From: Sphingobacterium sp. UBA7855
Lineage (GTDB): Bacteria > Bacteroidota > Bacteroidia > Sphingobacteriales > Sphingobacteriaceae
Direction of reading: 5' to 3'
Length of the DNA stretch: 64,000 nt
NCBI GenBank assembly: GCA_002500745.1
Contig: DLST01000020.1
Location: forward strand, 1 to 64,000
The translations under genes and the position numbers were made by a program. Below are positions 16,490 to 24,488 of the stretch, piece by piece. The notes below the pieces were generated by a model. The model was not told the origin of the DNA. It saw nothing but the letters and a program-made list of their open reading frames with translations, and did not search any database. Position 1 is the first letter of the stretch; each line of letters starts with the position of its first letter.

Positions 16490-17710
16490 ATGAAAAAATT
16501 GATTAAAAATATGTGTGTTATAGCTTTGTTATTGCATACAATACATACTGCTTATTGTAGCACCTCTCAGGTAGATACATTGACTACTGGAATGAAAATG
16601 CCCAATGTGGATATGGGCACTCTTGAAGATGGTGTTCCGTTAGGGAAATTTTCACAACAGGCTGCGCGCCTTGTCATTCTTGACTTTATGAATTCGTCAT
16701 GTTCGAGTTGTATAGCCGCGCTGCCCAGGCTGTCTCAGGTTGCCAAAAAATTTGGAAAGGATATTCAGATTTATCCTGTGACCTATGAGGATCGCAGCCG
16801 GATAGCTAAAATGAGAACGTTAAATGCTATAATAGCTGCCACAGATTTGAAATTTATCGTTGAAGATAAGAATCTAAAGACGCTTTTTCCGCATCAGACC
16901 GTTTCACATGTCGTATGGATTCTTGATGGTCTAGTGAAAGGAATTACTCATGTGGAATATCTGGATGAAAAGATGGTAAATACTATGCTTAAAGAGGGAA
17001 GACTTGATGTGCCTCAGAAAAATGATTTTAAAACCTTTGATTATTCGAAATCACTGAAGAATCATCGTTACCCCCTAAGATCGTACGCTGCTCTGACTGG
17101 TTATATTCCAGATGCAGATACCAAGTTTGGTACGGATATTTCGTCTGATTCGAGCAGTATACGGGAGTATATGATCAATGTGCCGATACTTTCGGCCTAT
17201 ATGCATGCTTATGGAAAAACTAAGCGTTTGCCATATATGAAAGCTGATCGGATCATAATAGAATCAACCCATCCGGAAAAATATAGTTATGCCTCCGATC
17301 GGGATGGCTACGAGGAAGATTGGTTATTAAAAAATGCGATCTCGTACGAATTTGAATTTACAGAGCGGAAATCAAAAGATAACCGAATGCGAAGTATTAT
17401 TCATGATCTCGACAATAGGTTAGATGTAAAGACATCGATAGAAAAAAGAATGGTTGATTGTTGGGTTATTATTGATGGTAAGGGCGAAAGTAAAAATATG
17501 CCGGATATCGGCCAGTCCAAAAGGGATTTTATATTTATGGCAGACCTCAATAGTGCATATCCTGTTATTTTGGATGAAAGTACATTGGATAACAAAATTC
17601 AGGCGAAATCTCATCAGTCTTTTGATGAACTAAGATCGTTACTGCGTGACGCAGGTTATGATCTCGTGAAGGAAAAGAGAGCAACAGAGGTTTTTGTATT
17701 GGTAGATTAA
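16490..17710 (+). CDS. TlpA-like thioredoxin-fold protein of the SusCD operon
   Basis: 406 aa, starting one base after the susD stop. A signal peptide (MKKLIKNMCVIALLLH and on) leads into a periplasmic thioredoxin-like domain of about residues 30-160, with the redox motif CSSC in DFMNSSCSSCIAALP. The remaining ~240 residues are not part of the fold. The end (SFDELRSLLRDAGYDLVKEK, then FVLVD) resembles the C-terminus of DUF3738 proteins, but weakly. A thiol-disulfide role for a protein handled by the SusCD pair, or reduction of the adjacent two-Cys protein, is inferred from context. Confidence 0.75.
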   Translation: MKKLIKNMCVIALLLHTIHTAYCSTSQVDTLTTGMKMPNVDMGTLEDGVPLGKFSQQAARLVILDFMNSSCSSCIAALPRLSQVAKKFGKDIQIYPVTYEDRSRIAKMRTLNAIIAATDLKFIVEDKNLKTLFPHQTVSHVVWILDGLVKGITHVEYLDEKMVNTMLKEGRLDVPQKNDFKTFDYSKSLKNHRYPLRSYAALTGYIPDADTKFGTDISSDSSSIREYMINVPILSAYMHAYGKTKRLPYMKADRIIIESTHPEKYSYASDRDGYEEDWLLKNAISYEFEFTERKSKDNRMRSIIHDLDNRLDVKTSIEKRMVDCWVIIDGKGESKNMPDIGQSKRDFIFMADLNSAYPVILDESTLDNKIQAKSHQSFDELRSLLRDAGYDLVKEKRATEVFVLVD

Positions 17711-17716
17711 ACAAAT

Positions 17717-17742
17717 TAGGGTGCATATTTTTATGCACCCTA
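17717..17742. terminator. Bidirectional terminator between the SusCD operon and the small Cys protein gene
   Basis: A perfect 11-bp stem (17717-17727 with 17732-17742) and a TTTT loop, 7 bp after the plus-strand operon and 18 bp from the end of the convergent gene. Confidence 0.75.
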
Positions 17743-17759
17743 TAATTAAAATGGCATGT

Positions 17760-17972
17760 CTACGACTTTAATGTCACATGCGATGTATTCGTCCTGGTGT
17801 TTAAAGCTTCGAGCATTTCATTTCTCAAATCTTCTGTAATATTTGGTTTTCCTCCAACATTAGGAGCGTCGATAGTACAGATTTGATTATTGCCCGAACA
17901 ACCAGGTGATCCTGCTGAATAACTGTCTGGACTACCAGGGTTACTTGGATCATTTAATTGAAATAGTGCCAT
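17760..17972 (-). CDS. Small two-cysteine protein, unknown
   Basis: 70 aa. The N-terminus MALFQLNDPSNPGSPDSYSA runs into CSGNNQICTIDAP, placing two Cys seven residues apart, and ends in a polar tail (NMLEALNTR-like helix, then TSHVTLKS). It looks like the mature part of small exported Cys-pair proteins seen beside thiol oxidoreductase genes in this phylum. No signal peptide is present, however, and an in-frame stop lies shortly upstream. It is convergent with the SusCD-TlpA operon. Function unknown; a secreted peptide or precursor is possible. Confidence 0.6.
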   Translation of the reverse strand: MALFQLNDPSNPGSPDSYSAGSPGCSGNNQICTIDAPNVGGKPNITEDLRNEMLEALNTRTNTSHVTLKS

Positions 17973-18465
17973 AGTGCAAAATTTTAATTAGTCAAATCTT
18001 GTTTATTAATCAGCTACATCCAAGATGTATCCGGTTTCACAGATTCTGCCGGGCTGACCGAAACGCCGCATGAGGCCAGCCCTTTTCAGGTAAATGCTGT
18101 ATCGTACCGCCACACGGGAATGTGGTAAACCTGCGGCCGTGCCTGTCACGTACAGGACCAGCACAGCAGCAGGTCACTGAAAGCAAAAGTTTCATCTTCG
18201 CCAAGCCAGAATATTTTCGCTGCACCAGTTGCGAAGGCCATTGCCGACGTGGGGCGCTCATATCCGCGGCGAATGGTTGTTCATTTAGCGAATTTTCCCT
18301 GACTCGTTGTGTACGCTGTATACGCTTTTGCTTGATCATACTTCTATGTTTATAAATTCACCCAGTCCTATGGGTATATGGTTCATAGTCCAAAGATAGA
18401 GACCGCCGGTGCTCATAATTTGACATAAAGCGCATCAGGATTTGACAAAATCCGTGAATCTAAAC
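17973..18465. other. Gene gap with unusual composition, nothing identified
   Basis: About 490 bp, richer in GC between 18030 and 18330 than its surroundings. ORFs of 77-100 codons exist on both strands but their translations are low-complexity in Arg, Cys and Ser, do not resemble proteins and overlap each other. One minus-strand frame reads FATGAAKIFWLGEDETFAFS before a stop and could be a worn remnant of a membrane protein. I see no RNA gene. Confidence 0.3.
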
Positions 18466-19440
18466 CTACCTCCGCTTTTTGGAATTAAAGGTCAGCTGTT
18501 GATAGGCTGTCGGAGATAATCCGGTCTCATTTTTGAAAAATCGAGTAAAACTAGAAATCTGACCAAAGCCACAAAAGTCCGAAACGAGCTTTACAGGCAT
18601 TTTTCGCTCCAGTAGATGCTTTGCCTTGTCGGCCAATACTTGGTTGCGAAAATGCAACAGCGTCTCGCCATAGCGCTGCATATGGTATTTGTTGAGTTGA
18701 TCATTTGCAACGTGCAGCGCAGCAGCAATATCTCCGATTAAAATTCGCTCTTCCGTTTCTGCAATCCGCTTGCTGATCAGCGCTCGGGCCTGTAGAGCCA
18801 AATAGTCTTGGTGGCTCAGGAGACCCTGCGCTTTGAGTAGCTTATTTTTGCTCAGAAGGAGCAGATCCTGAATTTTGTGAAGTATAATACTTTTGGGTAT
18901 CAACGGCTTATTGCTGAGTTCACTCGTGAGCTCGGCAAATAACTGTCGGGTCTGCTCCATAGCGACAAAGTCAAGGCTCACTCGGTACTGTGCAAGCCTG
19001 CCTTTATGTGCTGCGATCACGCTAGATAGATACTCAAAGCCAGGAATCCCGCCGATATGAAGCAGATTCAAAGGTAGTGTAAAACCTTGAATGTGATAGG
19101 TTCCGGTTTCAAATTTTAATGTAATTTCCGTTTCGGGGGCATAGAGAAACGCACCATGCCGCGGGCGGAAAATAAAGGTGTCTTTGACCTGTGGCTGGCG
19201 GTAATGGATCGGAGCACGCCCTGCGAGATGGTAGAGCAGATGGGTCTGCGGACTGCATATTTCAAAACGGATTGTTGTTGGGCTATGCACTTCGAACTGA
19301 TAGCAATAGCTCTCCAAATTGCCGGTCTGCAGATACTCCTCAAACAAACAAATTTGTGGATGGTATAGCAGTCGGGTCCGGCTACCCGGCAACTGCTGTT
19401 GAAAAGATTTTGTGAGCGTACTCTTGCTCACAAAATCCAT
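18466..19440 (-). CDS. AraC family transcriptional regulator
   Basis: 324 aa from the ATG at 19440 (MDFVSKST); an ATG at 19476 is the alternative. A longer open frame reaches 19695, but it would run through the 3' half of the neighbouring gene, so a downstream start is chosen. The C-terminal ~95 residues carry the AraC HTH: IGDIAAALHVANDQLNKY for the first helix pair, LVSDFCGFGQISSFTRFF for the second, then ETGLSPTAYQQ. The N-terminal domain is about 200 residues and unassigned. The regulated gene is not obvious. Confidence 0.85.
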   Translation of the reverse strand: MDFVSKSTLTKSFQQQLPGSRTRLLYHPQICLFEEYLQTGNLESYCYQFEVHSPTTIRFEICSPQTHLLYHLAGRAPIHYRQPQVKDTFIFRPRHGAFLYAPETEITLKFETGTYHIQGFTLPLNLLHIGGIPGFEYLSSVIAAHKGRLAQYRVSLDFVAMEQTRQLFAELTSELSNKPLIPKSIILHKIQDLLLLSKNKLLKAQGLLSHQDYLALQARALISKRIAETEERILIGDIAAALHVANDQLNKYHMQRYGETLLHFRNQVLADKAKHLLERKMPVKLVSDFCGFGQISSFTRFFKNETGLSPTAYQQLTFNSKKRR

Positions 19441-19528
19441 ATCTTCTTCTATCAACCTGAATGATGCGGTCCGCATAGCGCTAGTATTTTTGGGGAATAG
19501 GCCACGTCTGTTTCGGAGAAACGTGGGA

Positions 19529-19930
19529 TTAGCTGCCTGCAGTATGCCGATAAACAATGCGGATAGAAAAATAACCTGTCGGCAACAATCGGTTCGCAAC
19601 AGGTAGGTCACTGGATGAATTGTATCGTGAAAGGATGATGTCCTTTGGTGTGTCTTTTTCTTCATCGACCGAGCTGCTGTTCTTTTGGAAGTCAACGGCT
19701 AAGCCGTTGTTCCAGCTGTCGGCAATCCCGATGCTAAGTTCGGTTTTGAGTGCAAGCGACATAGTATTTAGATATTGGATCTGGCTGACGCGTAGCTCAA
19801 AATAGGCGTGCATAAAGCCGACAAAATCGCTCATGACGGAGTTGATGATAGGAAGGCGCTCGGCGTAAGGAAGGGTCAATACTTTTAGCTGCAGGTCGTT
19901 GACACCTGCTTGGTCAAATGTTCTTTTCAT
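19529..19930 (-). CDS. Hypothetical protein upstream of the AraC gene
   Basis: 133 aa from the ATG at 19930 (MKRTFDQAGVNDLQLK). The first ~75 residues read as helices with conserved-looking content (LPYAERLPIINSVMSDFVGF; YFELRVSQIQYLNTMSLALK). The remainder is polar, ending HTAGS. There is no signal peptide or membrane helix. It precedes the AraC regulator on the same strand by 88 bp and may share its transcript. I recognise no domain. Confidence 0.6.
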   Translation of the reverse strand: MKRTFDQAGVNDLQLKVLTLPYAERLPIINSVMSDFVGFMHAYFELRVSQIQYLNTMSLALKTELSIGIADSWNNGLAVDFQKNSSSVDEEKDTPKDIILSRYNSSSDLPVANRLLPTGYFSIRIVYRHTAGS

Positions 19931-20068
19931 ATTTTTGCTGTTACGTAAAACCACAAATAAATCAGCTAAAACCCTAGAAAACAAATTCTTTAGTTAGATA
20001 TGACAGGATTTGGTATATTTTGACGGAATGTTTCTCCGGGAAATTAGTATTATTTTAAAGAAATTTTG

Positions 20069-20076
20069 TAAATTTG
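20069..20076 (+). promoter_or_regulatory. Putative -7 element (TAAATTTG) of the LytTR gene
   Basis: It matches the Bacteroidota sigma-ABfr -7 consensus TAnnTTTG 50 bp before the ATG at 20126. No TTTG is found at the proper -33 spacing, so this rests on the -7 box alone. Confidence 0.4.
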
Positions 20077-20125
20077 AGGTAAGTGTTTTATTTTGAATCA
20101 ATCACCAGACCAATTTGTATTCCTT

Positions 20126-21316
20126 ATGCGATCGGAGAATTTAAATAAAAGTAGAAGATTATTTCCGTATTTAATAAAAACTAGTATTGCCCGATGGAGC
20201 CAAATAGGCTATTATCCACTTCATTTTTTCTTGTGCTTTATCCTCGCTTTGATCATCAATCTGGGTTCTGCTGGCAGCGAGATGCTCGTCCGTATCCAGA
20301 GTAAGCGCTTTATGGCGGTATGGATCGGTACAGTGTTGCTGTTGCTGGTCTACGCTATACTGATCAGCTACATACATGCAGCCTTGGTGGTTAGGCAGCG
20401 GTTCAGTAGCAATACCAAGCTAAATTTTATGATCTATCTGCTCTGCGCATCCGGTGTTGTCCTAGCTATCCACGGCGTCGTACTGGAAGTATTGTTACCG
20501 CACAGGCCAGGATTGATCTTGCTATCAAGATGGTATCTGACCACTGATTTTTGGTTTTTCTTTCCCATAGTGACCGCCTATATACTGTTGGTAAATCGCT
20601 TTCCAAAATGGGTATTGCTCGATTGGCAATCCTTTGTTCAGACGCCGATCCAGATCCCTTCTGCGGCCAGGCAGCAGTTCGATCAAGATCCGGCGCCACT
20701 GCTAGTAGCAGGTGGATCCGAAACTGGTGAAAATAGAGATTCTGTTAAACATGTGACCGACCAACTGGTGAAGAGCCCAAGGCAGCTATCCGGAAACAAT
20801 GTCCACACCACAGCGATGGATCTCCCACTGGTGACAAAATCAGAATCCCAGGCTACCTTGTTCCGTCTGTGGCAGCGCGATCGGGATCGGCTAGCACTGA
20901 TGGTCTACCTTTTGCGTAAATGGGAGGATAAAGAACAGACAGACAGTACCACGATAAAATGCCTGAATGCGGTGATCATCTATAAACAACAGCGTACGGC
21001 AGATGTTTATCTGCATGACGGAACGTTATGTCGGATAGAGGTGACCGCCAAAGCACTGCGTGCAAATCCTTGGTTGGTCAAAATACGGGCGAGAGTGTAT
21101 GTCAATATGCTCTATTTTCGCGTGCCCGTAAATCGGCCCACCATGTTGCAACTTACCGCTGAGATCAAGGAGAAACTACATCGATTGTTGCCGGAGGATA
21201 AACTCAAAATAATGGTCACGCCCTCGCGTGAGCTACGCAACAACATCAATAATTTTTGGGGAATAATAGATACGCTAGATGAAAAGAAATTGGAAGAGGA
21301 ATTTAATCTGGCGTAA
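20126..21316 (+). CDS. Membrane-anchored LytTR-type DNA-binding protein
   Basis: 396 aa from the ATG at 20126 (a TTG at 20093 also opens the frame). Four hydrophobic segments lie in the first ~175 residues (for example HFFLCFILALIINLG, WIGTVLLLLVYAILIS, FFFPIVTAYILLV). A polar linker follows, then a C-terminal domain of about 290-380 that fits LytTR loosely: VIIYKQQRTADVYLHDGTLC, then ALRANPWLVKIRARVYVNML. This would be a one-component membrane regulator. The DNA-binding assignment is moderate because key LytTR residues vary. Confidence 0.65.
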   Translation: MRSENLNKSRRLFPYLIKTSIARWSQIGYYPLHFFLCFILALIINLGSAGSEMLVRIQSKRFMAVWIGTVLLLLVYAILISYIHAALVVRQRFSSNTKLNFMIYLLCASGVVLAIHGVVLEVLLPHRPGLILLSRWYLTTDFWFFFPIVTAYILLVNRFPKWVLLDWQSFVQTPIQIPSAARQQFDQDPAPLLVAGGSETGENRDSVKHVTDQLVKSPRQLSGNNVHTTAMDLPLVTKSESQATLFRLWQRDRDRLALMVYLLRKWEDKEQTDSTTIKCLNAVIIYKQQRTADVYLHDGTLCRIEVTAKALRANPWLVKIRARVYVNMLYFRVPVNRPTMLQLTAEIKEKLHRLLPEDKLKIMVTPSRELRNNINNFWGIIDTLDEKKLEEEFNLA

Positions 21317-21428
21317 AACGCACGTATTTTGTAACGCTGTGGTGATGGAGCCGCTGCACAGTGCTAATTGTGCAAAGTGACTCGTTTCGGCAACCAGCAT
21401 GTTTAATTGCTTGGTTATGTTAAATTTA

Positions 21429-21725
21429 ATGAATCGCATTTGTGACCTTTTAGAGGTCATAACCTCCTTATTAAAAGCGATATTGACGCATATAACGGAA
21501 GAAATGAATAAAGTATCTACGGAAACAGCGGAGATACCTTCCGAACTGGATCATATGCTTGATATCGCTGATGTGCTCGACAAATTGGGTATCTCTGAAT
21601 CGAAGTATTACCGGCTGGTCCGCGAAGGAAAGCTCAGGCCGAGGAAACTGGGCAAGCGGCACTATTATTACTTGTCGGATTTACACCAGCAACTGGAAGA
21701 GAGCAGGCGTAAGGGGCGAATTTAG
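21429..21725 (+). CDS. Excisionase/AlpA-like helix-turn-helix protein
   Basis: 98 aa from the ATG at 21429; starts at 21399 and 21504 are also open. The C-terminal part LDIADVLDKLGISESKYYRL, then VREGKLRPRKLGKRHYYYLS, is a MerR/excisionase-type winged HTH (helix_turn_helix_17 type) that recognises DNA. An amphipathic N-terminus (CDLLEVITSLLKAILTHI) may be a dimerisation helix. Such proteins are common on integrative elements, which fits the DUF6266 cassette that follows. A strong terminator closes the gene. Confidence 0.7.
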   Translation: MNRICDLLEVITSLLKAILTHITEEMNKVSTETAEIPSELDHMLDIADVLDKLGISESKYYRLVREGKLRPRKLGKRHYYYLSDLHQQLEESRRKGRI

Positions 21726-21733
21726 CGCGTTGT

Positions 21734-21761
21734 AACAAAGGAGCCAAAAGGCTCCTTTGTT
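21734..21761 (+). terminator. Intrinsic terminator after the HTH gene
   Basis: Perfect 12-bp stem AACAAAGGAGCC / GGCTCCTTTGTT with an AAAA loop, 9 bp after the stop codon, followed by TATTTCG. Confidence 0.85.
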
Positions 21762-21799
21762 ATTTCGTGTGAACAAGCGAACGCAAATTTCTTCACATC

Positions 21800-22010
21800 G
21801 CTACGCTTCGGCAGCTGTTCGGCGACGGTCTGGCTATCCTTCGACTTTGCTTCGACACAGCTGGGGCACATCTTCGACGCTCCTTCGGGTGGGCTTCGAC
21901 AACGCTTCGAGTCGGCTTCGACTCCCAGTCGAACAGCACCCGAACAATACCCGAACAGCAGCCGAAGCTGTGTCGAAGCTGTCTGCAATCTTTTCCGAAT
22001 ACGTCCCGAA
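21800..22010. repeat. Nested palindromic TTCGAC/GTCGAA-rich element
   Basis: The left half repeats TTCGAC, TTCGGC and TTCGGG; the right half repeats their complements GTCGAA, GCCGAA and CCGAAC. A perfect 14-bp pair encloses the core (GCTTCGACACAGCT at 21849-21862; AGCTGTGTCGAAGC at 21966-21979). A 7-bp hairpin with a CCC loop sits near the centre (21917-21923 with 21927-21933). ORFs crossing it on both strands follow the repeat and are not credible genes. The region fills the gap between the HTH gene and the DUF6266 gene. Confidence 0.7.
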
Positions 22011-22215
22011 TACGATCGCTTAACGGCCCAACGGACTACCGAGGGGGCTGCCGATCTGTTAAAGTTGACAGGCAATGACAGCATTTCCACCCGTGTAATA
22101 TCAATCCCTGCATTTATCCTTCTACTGAAAAAAGTCATGCTAATTTAGCTCTTGCTAGCAAAACAAAGACTGCTCATGACAGTCGTAATTATTTATTATT
22201 TAAACATGTATAATC

Positions 22216-22860
22216 ATGGCAAGATTTTTAAAAGGTATACACGGAGCCTACTCTGGGAAAGTAGGAAGTGTAATAGGAAGCAGTTGGCGAGGTGTGGATT
22301 ATGTCCGCTCACTCTCCAAGATTACAAGCAAAAAAGCGAGTGAAGGACAGATCGCACAGCGGGCAAGATTTGCAACCGCGGTAGCTTTTCTTTCGCCGAT
22401 CAAGGATCTACTCAACCTGGGCTATTCGGATAAATTGCAGAGTAAAGCAACAGGGTACAACAAGGCGCTACAATATCTCCTGAATTATGGTGGCGTAACA
22501 GGTACTTACCCTGCATTCGAAATAGATTATGCAAAGATCGTTATTTCCAAGGGCTCATTGGCAACGCTGATGGGTGCAGAATGGTCAGAAGCTTTTCCGC
22601 AGGAGATCATGTTGACATGGGAGCCGCAGTTCAACAAACTTAACGCGTTCGCCGGCGATTCTGTTATTCTGCTCATGTACAACAGCAGCAAGAATTTCTT
22701 TAGTATCCTGGAGTCTGCGACTCGCGAAGAAGCAAGTATGAGTTTCAAGCTACCTACTAGCTACTCCGGTGACACGCTGGAAGGCTGGGTATTTACCGGT
22801 CATCAGGATGGTATCAAGACTTCTCCGAGTGTTTACCTGGGTAAATTATCCATTAGCTAA
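22216..22860 (+). CDS. DUF6266 family protein
   Basis: 214 aa. The N-terminus MARFLKGIHGAYSGKVGSVI with GSSWRGVDYVRS, then KKASEGQIAQRARFATAVAF, matches the Bacteroidota-specific DUF6266 family. The C-terminal half is beta-rich with Ig-like or tail-fibre-like character (LTWEPQFNKL; YSGDTLEGWVFTGHQDG). No signal peptide. Function unknown. Its base composition and its tight junction with the DUF5675 gene (one base between stop and start) point to a small cassette, plausibly of phage or integrative-element origin. Confidence 0.85.
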   Translation: MARFLKGIHGAYSGKVGSVIGSSWRGVDYVRSLSKITSKKASEGQIAQRARFATAVAFLSPIKDLLNLGYSDKLQSKATGYNKALQYLLNYGGVTGTYPAFEIDYAKIVISKGSLATLMGAEWSEAFPQEIMLTWEPQFNKLNAFAGDSVILLMYNSSKNFFSILESATREEASMSFKLPTSYSGDTLEGWVFTGHQDGIKTSPSVYLGKLSIS

Positions 22861-22861
22861 T

Positions 22862-23266
22862 ATGGCTGTTAAACACACCCTGCTGCTCCTACGAAAGTAT
22901 GGAGCACGGGGAACCAATGGTACCATCAGCTATCAAGGCGAAGAGATATGCCATACCATCGAGCTGCCTGATAGAAATAATACACCTAGGATTAGCTGTA
23001 TTCCAATTGGTCGATATAAGTTGGAGAAACGGCGCTACCCCAAACATGGCGAGCAGATTGGCATCCCAATGGTGCTCGGCCGCGAAGCAATACTGATCCA
23101 TGCGGCCAACAATGCACTCCGTGAATTGCAGGGCTGCATTGCGCCGGTAACGACGTTAACGGGCGAAGGTACTGGGGATCACAGCGGCAAGGCATTAGGA
23201 AAGCTCAAAGCGCTGGTGTATAGCCTGTGGGATATGGGGGATGAAGTGTATTTGAGTATTCGCTAA
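22862..23266 (+). CDS. DUF5675 family protein
   Basis: 134 aa from the ATG at 22862, one base after the DUF6266 stop; a longer frame from 22769 overlaps that gene and is not used. LLLLRKYGARGTNGTISYQG, ELPDRNNTPRISCIPIGRYK and ILIHAANNALRELQGCIAPV fit DUF5675, a compact fold related to L,D-transpeptidase-like or phage tail-associated proteins. A catalytic Cys in LQGCIAP would be in the place expected for a YkuD-like enzyme, but this is a guess. Function unproven. Confidence 0.8.
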   Translation: MAVKHTLLLLRKYGARGTNGTISYQGEEICHTIELPDRNNTPRISCIPIGRYKLEKRRYPKHGEQIGIPMVLGREAILIHAANNALRELQGCIAPVTTLTGEGTGDHSGKALGKLKALVYSLWDMGDEVYLSIR

Positions 23267-23482
23267 GGCTTTGGAGATCTGGAATTAGTTGCTGCATTCC
23301 TTTGTGCCTTCTTCTTAGCAAGCTGACGGCATAAATCAAACTCGCTATGCTCGGACAATGATTTATGCTATCGTCATCTCGCGTCAGCGATAGGCATTCG
23401 GAACGCAAGGCTTTCAATTCCATGATCTCCTTAGCTTAACGAAAGGTGTATTGGTGGTAGGGATACTGAAAATGCAAAAAGT

Positions 23483-23737
23483 ATGAAAAAAATCTTTAAC
23501 AAAATAGGACAGGTGCTGCAGCTGGTGCTGGCGGCTCCTGTTAAACTTCCGGGAAAGGTTGGCAACGTATTGAAATACCTGGCCCTGGGATTGGGGATCG
23601 TAGAAAAGGTATTGGATGAAGCTAAACCCCAACCGGAGGTAAGTGACGGAAAACCGCCATCGGAAGCTGATGTGCATGCGGCAAACGATACGGCCAAAAC
23701 TATGGCTGAAAGGAGCGTGGATGATGAAAGTGAATAA
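23483..23737 (+). CDS. Small protein of the DUF6266-DUF5675 cassette
   Basis: 84 aa. The basic amphipathic N-terminus (MKKIFNKIGQVLQLVLAAPV) is followed by a moderately hydrophobic segment (VLKYLALGLGIVEKVL) and an acidic tail ending ERSVDDESE. No family recognised. It overlaps the next small gene by 14 bp. The 23267-23482 gap before it shows no convincing gene. A membrane-associated partner of the following holin-like protein is a possible role. Confidence 0.55.
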   Translation: MKKIFNKIGQVLQLVLAAPVKLPGKVGNVLKYLALGLGIVEKVLDEAKPQPEVSDGKPPSEADVHAANDTAKTMAERSVDDESE

Positions 23738-23897
23738 TATCCGCATCTCGGCCATAGGCGGTACCCTCTGTTCCATCTGGGCCAGCATTTCCCTGGGGGA
23801 TGTGTTGCAAACAGCCCTGACAGCGGCACTGGGTACTTTGGTTAGTTTTGCCACGAGTAGGCTGCTGGGCAAATGGCGCAACAAGCAGAAAAGGTGA
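23724..23897 (+). CDS. Small holin-like membrane protein
   Basis: 57 aa from the ATG at 23724; the ATG at 23721 is equally open. An AGGAG ribosome binding site lies at 23711-23715 inside the upstream gene, which is unusual for this phylum and supports the start. One long hydrophobic stretch (AIGGTLCSIWASISLGDVLQ, continuing TALTAALGTLVSF) may make one or two membrane passes, with a basic tail GKWRNKQKR. Size and layout recall phage holins. It is the last gene of the cassette. Confidence 0.6.
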   Translation: MKVNNIRISAIGGTLCSIWASISLGDVLQTALTAALGTLVSFATSRLLGKWRNKQKR

Positions 23898-23929
23898 GTG
23901 GTAATTAACGAAGTTCCAAAACAAAAGAA

Positions 23930-23958
23930 AACACCATAATACGCGGTATTATGGTGTT
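23930..23958 (-). terminator. Terminator of the c-type cytochrome gene
   Basis: Perfect 13-bp stem (23930-23942 with 23946-23958) with a three-base loop. On the minus strand it is followed by TTCTTTTGTTTT, so it serves the minus-strand gene best. It also sits 32 bp after the plus-strand cassette. Confidence 0.85.
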
Positions 23959-23977
23959 ACATGAATATGTGGTTTGA

Positions 23978-24397
23978 TTAGTTTTTCGCTAAGACCATCT
24001 CGGGTTCTTCCTTCCCGCCATGACAGGTTTTACAGGAAATTGCTTTGGCTGGAGCATTATCCCAACTGCGGTTAAAATACTTTTTATTGATTTTTTGGGT
24101 CATCTTGATCATCGCCCGCCCAATATCCTTTTTGTGGTTCTCATCACTGGCAAAGTCCAATTTCTTAGGATCTTCTTTTGATGGTGCATGACAGAAACCA
24201 CATTTTACGCCCAAGGCAACGTTAAATTCCTTCATGGTGGAAATCAATTCGTCATGGGAAATATTTTTTGGGAGAACTTTTAAATTGGTTGGTTTGGGCT
24301 CTTCCTTTGGTTTGTCCTGTTGGAAACTAAATGCACTCAACGCAAGCGCAATAGCCAACACGGATGCAATCGCACCTAATTTATTGAATTGTTTCAT
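23978..24397 (-). CDS. Periplasmic c-type cytochrome, two CXXCH motifs
   Basis: 139 aa. A signal peptide (MKQFNKLGAIASVLAIALAL) is followed by two heme-binding motifs, CGFCH (about residues 71-75) and CKTCH (about 122-126). The arrangement and the sequence VALGVKCGFCHAP match the small proteins of Bacteroidota related to the reaction-centre cytochrome c subunit family. An electron-transfer role in the periplasm is expected; the partner is not visible. It has its own terminator. Confidence 0.85.
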   Translation of the reverse strand: MKQFNKLGAIASVLAIALALSAFSFQQDKPKEEPKPTNLKVLPKNISHDELISTMKEFNVALGVKCGFCHAPSKEDPKKLDFASDENHKKDIGRAMIKMTQKINKKYFNRSWDNAPAKAISCKTCHGGKEEPEMVLAKN

Positions 24398-24488
24398 TTC
24401 TCTTTTCCTTTATGCTTGACTAAATATAGGGAGAAAGCAATAATTTTCAAACAGAAAATGAAGTTAATATGACAATTTAGATTGATTA

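Noticed and set aside
18037..18355. 100-codon minus and 77-codon plus ORFs
   Set aside because: Both strands are open over the same DNA, translations are rich in Arg, Cys and Pro, and no domain or signal peptide is visible.
19441..19695. Extension of the AraC-type gene to 409 codons
   Set aside because: The added residues have no AraC character and the extension overlaps the 3' end of the upstream hypothetical gene, which is in another frame on the same strand and reads better.
21800..22010. CRISPR array
   Set aside because: The repeats are short words at irregular distances with mirror symmetry, with no constant repeat-spacer period and no cas genes nearby.
21757..22138. ORFs of 88 and 138 codons on opposite strands across the TTCGAC block
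   Set aside because: Their composition follows the repeat word (Ser/Arg/Phe runs), they overlap each other and neither resembles a protein; the region is explained by the palindromic repeats.
23205..23423. 72-codon minus-strand ORF after the DUF5675 gene
   Set aside because: It runs back into the DUF5675 gene antisense, and its second half is plainly shadow sequence; the first part alone is too weak to call.
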